Both the position numbers and the translations under genes were made by a program. The notes under the pieces were generated by a model. It saw nothing but the letters and a program-made list of their open reading frames with translations. It had not been told where the DNA came from and searched no databases. This document shows positions 1 through 8,040 of a DNA stretch of 35,116 nt, one piece after another (within the stretch, counting starts at the first letter, position 1; every line of letters begins with the position of its first letter). The stretch covers positions 1 through 35,116 of the forward strand of contig JBBRNH010000060.1 of NCBI GenBank assembly GCA_038230415.1. The letters are read 5' to 3'. The DNA is from JBBRNH01 sp038230415 (GTDB taxonomy: Bacteria; Bacteroidota; Bacteroidia; Cytophagales; Spirosomataceae).

Positions 1-273
1 AAGTTGTTGACTGCCGATTTTTTTGCCCAACACGGCAAGCCCGACGTGGTGATTACCGACCCGCCCCGCGCCGGGATGGACGAAGCCGTGGTGCAGCAGT
101 TGCTTGTGGCCGCGCCCGCCCGGATTGTCTATGTCAGTTGCAACACCGCCACCCAGGCCCGCGACCTGAACTGGCTCAGTGAATACTATGCCGTTGCCGA
201 TGTGCAGCCAGTTGATATGTTTCCGCACACCCATCACGTAGAGAATGTGGTGCTGTTGGTGAAGAAGGTGTGA
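1..273 (+). CDS. rlmD: 23S rRNA (uracil-5-)-methyltransferase, RlmD/TrmA family (3' end only)
   Basis: Only the C-terminal ~90 residues are present; the reading frame is open to the first base, so the gene starts outside the window. Two hallmark motifs of the SAM-dependent RNA m5U methyltransferases are visible: DPPRAGM (family DPPRxG) and SCNTATQARD, which holds the catalytic cysteine in the usual S-C-N-P-x-T-x-x-R-D context. The end, PVDMFPHTHHVENVVLL, is also typical of the family. Such enzymes methylate uridine C5 in 23S rRNA or tRNA; which RNA is modified cannot be told from this fragment, so the rlmD symbol is a best guess over rlmC or trmA. The stop codon at 271-273 is followed at once by an AT-rich two-gene island in the opposite orientation. 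Confidence 0.9.
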   Translation, partial: KLLTADFFAQHGKPDVVITDPPRAGMDEAVVQQLLVAAPARIVYVSCNTATQARDLNWLSEYYAVADVQPVDMFPHTHHVENVVLLVKKV

Positions 274-274
274 G

Positions 275-913
275 TTACAAATCTAAATTATAGGACGTAT
301 TTCCCGTTGGCACAATCTCTTTGAGTTCGCAAGAATATCGTTTCAGGAATCGCACTTTTCGCGTATTCGATGATGCCCGAAATTTGGGATATCCGTAGAA
401 TCCGGGTGCTACTATGACGCAAACACAGGCTAAAGTGGGGCTTTGCAGTTGCTCCCTGAACGAGACCATGGTCTTTGCTAATTGCGCTTCGGCTTTATTT
501 CGATTATTCTCAATTTGCTTTAAGTCAAGAGATGAAGCTTCGACTTTAAATTCAAGAAAATGCCATTTTTTGTTTAACAATAAGCAATCACAGTCACCGG
601 GCTTTTTCTCATCAATACCATTTGCAGTAGACCATTGGTAAACAAATCTATCGAGTTCAGAAACAGGCAATCCAACTTCTCGAAAGACTCCTCCATTACC
701 GTCAATTGGAATAATATGACAGGAATTATTCTGACTTTGGGAGACTTTCAGCCACTGAGGAACTGAAACAAATCTAATTTCAATCTTATTACTGCCATCA
801 GATTGTTTCTCATCTGAAAGCCAAAACGTGGGAGTTTTTATTTCTTGTATAGCGTGTTTATTTCGGGTAACTAAATGATTCAGTCGGTCAAGATTCTCGG
901 AATAGCTACTCAT
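275..913 (-). CDS. Putative PD-(D/E)XK nuclease-like protein, partner of the ATPase
   Basis: A 212-residue protein that I do not recognise by family. Residues 107-123 read D-C-D, then a hydrophobic strand, then W-H-F-L-E-F-K: D107 or D109 followed by E121-x-K123. This is the spacing and beta-hairpin context of the PD-(D/E)XK nuclease core. A helix rich in A, E, Q and K (about 133-155) follows, as in many such nucleases. There is no signal peptide or membrane segment, so it should be cytosolic. The start overlaps the stop of the ATPase gene in an ATGA (910-913), so the two are almost certainly translated together. The gene is clearly AT-rich against its neighbours (20 of 60 bases are G or C in 541-600), which suggests transfer. 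The nuclease call is inference from one motif; it could be a non-catalytic member of that fold or unrelated. Confidence 0.75.
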   Translation of the reverse strand: MSSYSENLDRLNHLVTRNKHAIQEIKTPTFWLSDEKQSDGSNKIEIRFVSVPQWLKVSQSQNNSCHIIPIDGNGGVFREVGLPVSELDRFVYQWSTANGIDEKKPGDCDCLLLNKKWHFLEFKVEASSLDLKQIENNRNKAEAQLAKTMVSFREQLQSPTLACVCVIVAPGFYGYPKFRASSNTRKVRFLKRYSCELKEIVPTGNTSYNLDL

Positions 914-2265
914 GATATTTGTTTCGTCAGTAGATCATACAAACCTTGAAATAGCATTCCTAACTGTTCAGAAATTGTATCTAAGTAGTTTTGGTCGATT
1001 AGGCCCGTGCCAACGTCTTTAATATTTATGCAGTATGCTTCTTGTTGGCCGAGCGAATAAGCATTGAACGACTGCGAATCTAACCAATAATCTTTTGGAA
1101 CGTCGTTTGTAATCCGATCTTGGCTTCCTGTCTCCTTTGAAACATAATGAGCAAAAAGCAATATGTTCACACAGGCCAGAACGTAAGGACTATGAGTGGT
1201 TACGATTAATTTACCTTGCGGTATGGTATTTAAAAAAACGGCAAAAGCATTCATTAACTCCTTCTGTGCCAATGGGTAAAGGTGAGTTTCAGGTTCTTCA
1301 ACAACAAAAAATTCTTTTCGGTTTCGTAGTCCAATTGACAAGAAAATTCCCTGTAAAATTCGCAGAACTTCTTGCTGTCCTGATGACGCGTCTTTCAACG
1401 AAATGTTTAAATTATTACCGTTCATTTTAATCTGTTCGCCCGATTCTGTACTTTGATAACTTCCCTTGAGTATGGTTTTAGTAATCCTCTCAATTGAACG
1501 GGTTGCCGAAGTGTTGTTCAGACTACGCCCAACCTGTTGAAAGGTTTGCCCATTGTTTTTGAAATTATTACGAACCCCTTTTGACCATTGCACAAATTGA
1601 TACAGAAGCCGTTCGTTCCCGGTGCGTTGTCTCTTTTCAAAATCTTGATCTTTTACTTCGTCTTCAATAAGTTTTTCAATTTCCTGTTCAATAACCCGTT
1701 CAAATGAATCTGGAAAAGCAACCAATGTACTTCTGCCTGCAATAAGGTATGTATGTGCGTTCGTTTCCCGATGGAACAGTGTGTCTAAGTCTTGTCGAAA
1801 CTGCTGTCGGAGGTTAATTTCGCTGAGGTTATCGTCTAATCGAGGGGCTTCAAAATAATTCTTTAATGACTTACCAATGTCGAAGCCAATCGTATCCTCA
1901 AACTTAGCGTATGTAAGCCGGTCTCTACCTTGATAAATGCGTAAGTATGCTCTACTCTGATTGTTATCAGCATACACAAACTCAATGTCGAAGTTTTCTT
2001 GTCTTGATGTAGGGCCAAATGTTTCCAAGAATTTTTGGCGTGCAATGAGTGTAATATGCTCTACAAAATCAAATTTTGCTGATTTTCCTCGAACCACAAC
2101 TCCATTTTCATACAAGCCATCTGGCAATGTCTGGAAAAAGAAAATTAATTTGGCGATAGTGCTTTTTCCACTGGCTTGTTCACCGATCAGCAATAGAAAT
2201 TTATTTAACTCTATTTCACAGGGTTCTACCCCCATAAATTTGCTGCTTACAACTAATTTTTGCAT
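910..2265 (-). CDS. AAA/ABC-type ATPase of the SMC/OLD-like class, probable defence ATPase
   Basis: A 451-residue cytosolic ATPase. Walker A is GEQASGKST (28-36). An ABC-like signature, SSGQQE, lies near 294-299. Walker B with the catalytic glutamates is FFVVEEPETHLYP near 320-331, and the switch histidine is in TTHSPYVL near 355. A helical insertion rich in charged residues (about 150-250) separates the two halves of the nucleotide-binding domain, as in the AAA_15/AAA_21 families. It lacks the C-terminal Toprim nuclease of full OLD proteins; the next gene may supply a nuclease instead. Known relatives act in anti-phage systems such as Septu, PARIS, Gabija and retron effectors, but neither the gene pair nor the partner matches one I can name. 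It is AT-rich and first in a two-gene operon. The ATP-binding fold is certain; the defence role is inferred. Confidence 0.9.
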   Translation of the reverse strand: MQKLVVSSKFMGVEPCEIELNKFLLLIGEQASGKSTIAKLIFFFQTLPDGLYENGVVVRGKSAKFDFVEHITLIARQKFLETFGPTSRQENFDIEFVYADNNQSRAYLRIYQGRDRLTYAKFEDTIGFDIGKSLKNYFEAPRLDDNLSEINLRQQFRQDLDTLFHRETNAHTYLIAGRSTLVAFPDSFERVIEQEIEKLIEDEVKDQDFEKRQRTGNERLLYQFVQWSKGVRNNFKNNGQTFQQVGRSLNNTSATRSIERITKTILKGSYQSTESGEQIKMNGNNLNISLKDASSGQQEVLRILQGIFLSIGLRNRKEFFVVEEPETHLYPLAQKELMNAFAVFLNTIPQGKLIVTTHSPYVLACVNILLFAHYVSKETGSQDRITNDVPKDYWLDSQSFNAYSLGQQEAYCINIKDVGTGLIDQNYLDTISEQLGMLFQGLYDLLTKQIS

Positions 2266-2344
2266 AATGTGTGAGTTTATCCGAGTAAAGATCAGACCCT
2301 ATTAGTCGGTAATATTAGGTGTAATAGCGATCACTTTACGATAT

Positions 2345-5300
2345 TCACCGAATAATCAGCACCGAGCCGCGCCGGGTTACGCGGGGGCGGTCGGGGAAAT
2401 AGGCAGCGCCGTAATTGATGATGTATGCATACACCATCGGCGGGTATTTCTCGCCTTTGTAGGTGCCATCCCACTTGGTTTCGGGGCTGGTGGTGGCAAA
2501 AATCACCTCGCCCCATCGGTCAAAAATCCGCAGTTCGTAGTCAGTCGTATAGGCCGTAAAAACCTCCAGCACATCATTTACGCCATCGCCGTTGGGGGTA
2601 AACGCCGTTGGCACAAACGCACGGGGTTCGCAACGGTCCGTCACAACGGTTTGCAGGTTGGTTCGGCAGCCGGTCAGCCGATTGGTTGCCACAAGGCTAT
2701 ACTGCCCCGCCCGGCTCACGAGTAACGAGCGCGTGGTATCGGCAACACTGGTATTCCAGGCAAACCGAACGCCGGTCAGTTGCCCCGTTGCGATGAGGGT
2801 GGTGCTGCCCGCATCACCGATGCAGATAAAAGCTTCGGGCAGCAGATTGACCTGCGGAGCCGGGTTCACCGTTACCACCACCGTATCCCGCGCCGGGCAA
2901 CCACCGGCCAATCCCGTTACAATGAATGTTCCCGATGAGGGTGGGCGCAGCGTGGCTCCACTCGTGCCGTTCGACCAGGTGTAGCTCACGCCCGGCGTAC
3001 CCGTTGCCAGCACTGCCTGTGGGCTTCCGGCACAGAAAACAGCATCCGGCCCGGCACTGACTTGTGGAATTGCGTTGACGCTGAGGAGTTTAACGGCAGT
3101 ATTGGCGCAACCGTCCCGACTGAACGCATACGTTACCGACACCGGCGCGGTGCCGCCAACGCCCACGCCCGGCGTAAATCGGCCCGTAGAATCGGTACGC
3201 GGGCCGAGCCAGAAACCACCCGTCGGGGTGTTGCCCGTCAACTGAACCGCCTGATTCGACTGGCAGAGCGAGAGAGCCGGGCCAGCCGTAACGTCGGGTT
3301 TGGGGTTAAAGCGCAACGCCACCACGTCGCGACCTACGCAGCCGTTGATCGTATTTCTGACCACAATCGAGTAGCTGCCCGGCGCACTGACGCTGATGGT
3401 TGGCGTGGTTTGGCCCGTACTCCACTGAAATACATTGCCCACAACGGAGGCCCCGCCCGGAATCAGCAGAATGGTGTCGTTCACGCACCGGCCCCGGTCC
3501 GGGCCGAGGTTGGCAAAACCCGTGCTGTCTAACCGAATCACCACGTTGTTGGCAAACGCCCGGCAACCACCCGCGTCGCTGACTTCTACACTGTATGTGC
3601 CGCTCTGCACACCCGTCAGCGTTTGGGTCTGCCCCACACTCGCACCCACATTGTTGCGCCAGGTGAAGCCCGTTGGTCTGCCGCCCTGAATGGTCAGCGT
3701 GGCCGAGCCGGAGCCGGGCCGCGAACACAGCGCGACACCGGGAACGGGCGTGATGCTGAGCAGGTTGGCCGGTGATTTGAGCGTGAACACACTGTCTACC
3801 ACGCACTGATTTTCACTCGTAGCCCGGACGCGATACACGTTTTCGGTGAGCGTCGAAATGCGGTTTACGGTGGTTGTCAGGGATATAGGCGTAGTACCGC
3901 TACTGCTCCAGACGAAGGAATACGTCCCGCCCGGAACCGGGGTGAGTTCGATAAATCCGTCGGCGAGGGTACAGCCGGTTGGGTTGCCGATAGCAGCCCG
4001 GAGAATAGGTTTGGCCGCACCCGTAACCGTAACGGTGGCCGTGTTGGTGCAAACAGCCCCTTGCGGCAAGGTATAACTGCCGGTAAGTGTGTAAGTGCCG
4101 GGTTGCGAGACGGTTGTAGTTGGCGTGGTGGCTCCATTGCTCCATTGCAATGACGTATAAACCGGGGCTACATTAACACCAATAGTTGTGCTGCTGCCCT
4201 GACACAGGGTTGGGCTGGAAAGGGGACTGAACGGGCCGCCGGGCAACCGTAGATTAACCCGAACCGTGAATTCTTTGTAGCAATTGGGGTCATTAAACGC
4301 ATAAGCGGTGTAATCACCAGACTGTGTTACAGAAATGCTCTGGCTCCGGCTTATCAATCTCCCCGCAAAAGCCCAGGCATAGTTTTGGGCTGTAACCGGA
4401 ATCGTCAGCCCGACTAAGGGTTTACAGGCGATGACGTTGGCAATGGTAAAACTTTCAACCGGCGCGGCTATAGTAACTGCGTCAGTGGCCGTTACCACCG
4501 TGCAGCTTGGCCCGAAGGAATTGTTTGGGCCTTTCTGGAATGTCTCCACGGTTAGGGTGGCAGTGTAAGAACCGGGCCGGGTGTATCGGTGCGGAGGAAC
4601 CTGGGTTGCCGTGCCTGACCACGGGGCCGACCCATCGCCAAAGCTAACCGTGTAGCGTTCTTTCAGGTCGGGGCAATACGGCGTGACGCTAAAGGTGACC
4701 GGGTCTGGGAAGCACACATCGGCATGGCCCAGCCCCGCGCTGTTAGACGGCGGCTGGTTAAAATCGGCCACTTGATTGGGCAATCCCAACTGGCTTGTTT
4801 GACCACCCAGCGACTGCCCTTCTGCGGTGAAAGACAGGATTTCCAGGAAACCCGCGTTCGGATTTTCGATTACGCCGAGCGCGGTGGCTCCCTGAACCGC
4901 CACGTAGATACGCCCGTCGGTGCCGATTTGCAAGGCCCCGTACTGCCGGGTGGTGCTTGAATCAACAACGGTTCGGGAGGCTGAGACCGCTATGGGATCG
5001 GTCAGGCTGATGTCATACCGAACGATGTAGGAAGTCTGGGCCGACAGTGCCGTGCTGGATCGGTCGGCCAGAAAGGAGATAAACAATGAATTTCCGTCGG
5101 GCGAAAACTCGGCTCCGTAGGCTTTGGGCGGTGCCGGGCCGAGGTCAATCGTGCGTTTATAGTCTAATTTTCCGGTTTCGGTATTGAATGTAAAAAGTTC
5201 AACGGTATTATCAGGCGGGCCGGGCGAGGCTCCCGGCACCACCATTGCCACCGGGCGCAGGGCCGTGTTGCTGGCCGTGCCGGTTGCCGTGCCGCTGGTT

Positions 5301-6721
5301 GCCGTGCCACTCACGGCAGAACCCGCGCCGGTGCTGCTGCTGGTTGGCGCGGGGCCGATTTTCAACACGCCTTCGCCCTGGGCCAGTGCCGTTTGCGAAG
5401 CCCCCGCCGAGACGGTGGTTTGGGTTGGATCGGCGGCTTTTGTGATGTGTGTGATACGGAAAATATTCCCGCCAAAATCACGGGTGATAACCCAGTAGGT
5501 CGAATCGGTTTTGTTTTCAACGGCGGCAGAGCGTTCGGTAGTAAGGGGGTTTCCGACGGTGGCAACAGGCAGGTTTTTTTCGGCAATAGCCCCCTTTCCG
5601 TCGTTTTTTCGCATATCCACAATGCTGTATGTAAGCTGCTTGACTCCGTTTATTTCTGACGTGGTGTACACATAATACTGGTATTCGCAGCCCCGGCAGG
5701 TTGATTTTGGCACAATCAGGGCCGATTGGGTAGATTTCTGGCTCCCGCCCAGCGAGTAGCCTCCGGTGGTGCTGTTGGGGTCAGAGAGGGTAGCTTTGCC
5801 CGTGGCGGGGTCAATCAGGAGCCGCCCCTGCACGTCGTAAAGCAGCAAGGGCAGCAAGTTTCCATCGCGATCATACACTTTCAGACCATCGGTATAAAAC
5901 AAAACCTGCCCTTTATTATCGGTAATTGACGACGCGCCTTCAATGGTATTGAGCTTGCCATCGGTAATGGGCGTTGGTGCGCCCTGCCCGAAATCAAGCC
6001 CGGCGTTGGTGCCAAAATACCACTTTGCCGAGGGCGATTGGGGCTGTTCGGGGCAGACCTTTACCTGTATTTTGTCTTCGGTTGTGCAGCCCAGATCGTT
6101 AGTGACTTCTACCGAATAACAGCCCGAACCCGTTACACTCAGGGTTTGGGTCACGTCGCCCTTTGGCGACCATTCGTAACGCACACCAGCGGGCGCATTG
6201 GTGGTGTACGGGTTTAAATCAAGCGTCTGACCTTTGCAGATGGTAGTGTCACCCCCCCATTTAAAGGCGTTGCGTTGCGGAGCGGTATCAAAAAGGCGGG
6301 GCCGATCACCAACGGCTACCGTAAAATTCTCAACGGCGGGAGCGGTGGGTGTTCCCGAAAACGTTCTCGTCAGCCGGACATCATACACACCGGGCCGGGT
6401 GTATAGGTGTGTTACCGTACTGACTGATGCCGTTACGGTTGTAACCGCCGTTGTGGTTGTGGCCGAGGTACTGGTGGGCGCAAAATCCCAGACCCACTTC
6501 GATACGCCTGCCGTTTGGTCATAAAAACGGGTTGGCTCGGCAGGGCAGGCCGTGCCGGAAGCTGGCGGAGGAATGCAGGGATTCTTCACCCGAATCCCGG
6601 CGGGCAACGTGGCACTGCTACTGACCGGCGCGGTTTGCTGCGCCACCGCTACGCCCGCCAATGCCAGTAGCATCAGCATCAGCCCAATTCCCCACATTCT
6701 CACGTAAAAGCGCGTAATCAT
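2345..6721 (-). CDS. Giant secreted PKD/Ig-like repeat protein with gliding-associated C-terminal domain (T9SS type B cargo)
   Basis: About 1458 residues from the ATG at 6721. That start puts a classic signal peptide first (positive n-region, then GIGLMLMLLALAGVAVAQQ). The frame stays open to an upstream ATG at 6874, which would add 51 residues, but these would bury the signal peptide. In order: a PKD-like domain ending in a YTRPGVYDV strand (about 20-140), a region opening WYFGTNAGLDFG (about 233) that forms a propeller-like section to about 650, another PKD domain with SFGDGS (about 690), then several Ig-like repeats with the W-S-N/T-G-x-T-x-x-x-x-V motif and paired cysteines. The last 90 residues (FTPNGDGVND, LRIFDRWGEVIF, WDGTYKG) are the CHU_C gliding-motility C-terminal domain, the type B signal for T9SS. 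Likely a surface adhesin or matrix protein. The divergent PorP/SprF gene fits as its secretion partner. Confidence 0.92.
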   Translation of the reverse strand: MITRFYVRMWGIGLMLMLLALAGVAVAQQTAPVSSSATLPAGIRVKNPCIPPPASGTACPAEPTRFYDQTAGVSKWVWDFAPTSTSATTTTAVTTVTASVSTVTHLYTRPGVYDVRLTRTFSGTPTAPAVENFTVAVGDRPRLFDTAPQRNAFKWGGDTTICKGQTLDLNPYTTNAPAGVRYEWSPKGDVTQTLSVTGSGCYSVEVTNDLGCTTEDKIQVKVCPEQPQSPSAKWYFGTNAGLDFGQGAPTPITDGKLNTIEGASSITDNKGQVLFYTDGLKVYDRDGNLLPLLLYDVQGRLLIDPATGKATLSDPNSTTGGYSLGGSQKSTQSALIVPKSTCRGCEYQYYVYTTSEINGVKQLTYSIVDMRKNDGKGAIAEKNLPVATVGNPLTTERSAAVENKTDSTYWVITRDFGGNIFRITHITKAADPTQTTVSAGASQTALAQGEGVLKIGPAPTSSSTGAGSAVSGTATSGTATGTASNTALRPVAMVVPGASPGPPDNTVELFTFNTETGKLDYKRTIDLGPAPPKAYGAEFSPDGNSLFISFLADRSSTALSAQTSYIVRYDISLTDPIAVSASRTVVDSSTTRQYGALQIGTDGRIYVAVQGATALGVIENPNAGFLEILSFTAEGQSLGGQTSQLGLPNQVADFNQPPSNSAGLGHADVCFPDPVTFSVTPYCPDLKERYTVSFGDGSAPWSGTATQVPPHRYTRPGSYTATLTVETFQKGPNNSFGPSCTVVTATDAVTIAAPVESFTIANVIACKPLVGLTIPVTAQNYAWAFAGRLISRSQSISVTQSGDYTAYAFNDPNCYKEFTVRVNLRLPGGPFSPLSSPTLCQGSSTTIGVNVAPVYTSLQWSNGATTPTTTVSQPGTYTLTGSYTLPQGAVCTNTATVTVTGAAKPILRAAIGNPTGCTLADGFIELTPVPGGTYSFVWSSSGTTPISLTTTVNRISTLTENVYRVRATSENQCVVDSVFTLKSPANLLSITPVPGVALCSRPGSGSATLTIQGGRPTGFTWRNNVGASVGQTQTLTGVQSGTYSVEVSDAGGCRAFANNVVIRLDSTGFANLGPDRGRCVNDTILLIPGGASVVGNVFQWSTGQTTPTISVSAPGSYSIVVRNTINGCVGRDVVALRFNPKPDVTAGPALSLCQSNQAVQLTGNTPTGGFWLGPRTDSTGRFTPGVGVGGTAPVSVTYAFSRDGCANTAVKLLSVNAIPQVSAGPDAVFCAGSPQAVLATGTPGVSYTWSNGTSGATLRPPSSGTFIVTGLAGGCPARDTVVVTVNPAPQVNLLPEAFICIGDAGSTTLIATGQLTGVRFAWNTSVADTTRSLLVSRAGQYSLVATNRLTGCRTNLQTVVTDRCEPRAFVPTAFTPNGDGVNDVLEVFTAYTTDYELRIFDRWGEVIFATTSPETKWDGTYKGEKYPPMVYAYIINYGAAYFPDRPRVTRRGSVLIIR

Positions 6722-6948
6722 TGATGTTGTTGAGAAACGGCCCCGTTCATTTTCTGGTCTTTGCATAACAGACAAGCGGGGCATTACGTTATTCAGAACG
6801 AAAACAGCATACCGAAATTTTATCCACTGACCGGCTGACCGGCCAATTCGATTTTGACTAACTTTAACGCTCATTTAGCCCCAGACGTTGCACGGCCCAG
6901 TTTCGCTGGCAACGTTTTACAAGGACACGGTACGAGAACTCTCTGATT

Positions 6949-7980
6949 ATGTGCAAGCGATACGTTTTGTGGGGGCTGAGTCTCCTGTTTGGTTGGTCGG
7001 CAATGGCGCAGGACCCTCAATTTACGCAGTTTTACGCGGCTCCGTTGTATCTGAACCCCGCTTTTACGGGATCGGCCTTAGCTCCGCGTGTGACCGTTAA
7101 TTACCGCAACCAGTGGCCCGCCATTACCAATTACGTGACTTCGATAGCCGCCTTTGACCATTTCATGCCCAGTTTGAACAGTGGAGTCGGCCTGATGGTG
7201 TTGAGCGACAACCAGGGGCAGGGCCAGATTCGCTCCACCGAAGTCAGCGGCCTGTATGCCTATCAGTTGGGCATTACCGAAAAATCAACCCTGCGGTTGG
7301 GCTTGCAGGCATCGTATGTGAACCGCAATATCAATTATTTTGGCCTCACCTTTGGCGACCAAATCACCAGTCAGGGCTTCACCGGCACCCCCTCGCGTGA
7401 CCCGATTCTGATTGGCGGCCAACCCAAAAACAGCTACGTTGATTTCTCGACCGGCGGGTTGTATTACTCCGACTGGTTCTGGATTGGCGCATCGGCGCAT
7501 CACATCAACCGGCCCAGTCAGGGATTTTTTGCGGGCGATGCCACCCGACTCCCCATAAAAGGCAGTATTCACGGCGGCTTACGGATTCCGTTGGGCGGTT
7601 TCACCGGCTTGGGCGACGAGATGGACCGGGAAATCAGTATTTCGCCCGCCTTTCTGTACAAATTTCAGGGTAAGTACGACCAGGTTGATTTAGGCGCGTA
7701 CCTGACCTATTCGCCCCTCACACTCGGTGTTTGGTATCGGGGCTTGCCCATCAAAAAATACGCCCAGAACATCAACAACAACGACGCGCTGGCGTTTCTG
7801 GTTGGATACCGGCAGGATAAATTCTCGATTGGGTACAGCTATGACGCTACGGTTTCGTCGCTCGGTGCGGCCAGTGGCGGGGCGCACGAAATCTCGCTGT
7901 CGTATATTTTTGACCCGCTCGAAGCCAAAACGAAACGCAATCGTCAGAAAAACCGGCAACTGTCCTGCCCGAAATTTTAG
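6949..7980 (+). CDS. PorP/SprF family type IX secretion membrane protein
   Basis: A 343-residue outer-membrane barrel protein. It begins with a signal peptide ending SAMAQ, followed directly by the family hallmark QDPQFTQFYAAPLYLNPAFTG, in which the mature N-terminus carries the Q-F/Y-x-x-x-x-x-x-N-P-A-F-x-G motif. The rest is alternating beta strands with glycine-rich turns (SGVGLMVLSDNQGQG, YQLGITEKSTLRLGLQASY), ending near ISLSYIFDP with a basic tail. SprF in Flavobacterium is needed to export the type B cargo SprB. This gene lies divergent from a type B-domain giant protein with 227 bases between them, the expected arrangement for a dedicated pair. The ATG at 6949 is chosen because it starts the signal peptide. 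Confidence 0.93.
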   Translation: MCKRYVLWGLSLLFGWSAMAQDPQFTQFYAAPLYLNPAFTGSALAPRVTVNYRNQWPAITNYVTSIAAFDHFMPSLNSGVGLMVLSDNQGQGQIRSTEVSGLYAYQLGITEKSTLRLGLQASYVNRNINYFGLTFGDQITSQGFTGTPSRDPILIGGQPKNSYVDFSTGGLYYSDWFWIGASAHHINRPSQGFFAGDATRLPIKGSIHGGLRIPLGGFTGLGDEMDREISISPAFLYKFQGKYDQVDLGAYLTYSPLTLGVWYRGLPIKKYAQNINNNDALAFLVGYRQDKFSIGYSYDATVSSLGAASGGAHEISLSYIFDPLEAKTKRNRQKNRQLSCPKF

Positions 7981-7995
7981 CGATTTGATGGTGTT

Positions 7996-8023
7996 GTAGA
8001 GACGAAACATTTTGCGTCTCTAC
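7996..8023. repeat. Dispersed palindromic repeat, copy 1 (GTAGAGACG arms)
   Basis: A perfect 9-base inverted repeat: GTAGAGACG at 7996-8004 and CGTCTCTAC at 8015-8023, with a 10-base A/T-rich centre. It lies between the PorP/SprF gene and glyA. A second, closely similar element is at 33432-33454 between yggS and the DUF423 gene, so this is a repeated element and not only a local hairpin. There is no T-run after it, so it is not a standard terminator. Confidence 0.8.
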
Positions 8024-8040
8024 ATTGTATCTTTATACCT

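Noticed and set aside
6722..6874. N-terminal extension of 51 residues on the giant protein (start at 6874)
   Set aside because: It places the signal peptide deep inside the chain. The ATG at 6721 starts it directly.
8028..8035. TATCTTTA before glyA as a promoter -7 box
   Set aside because: It is one base off TAnnTTTG and ends only 5 bases before the ATG, leaving almost no leader; no -33 at the right spacing.
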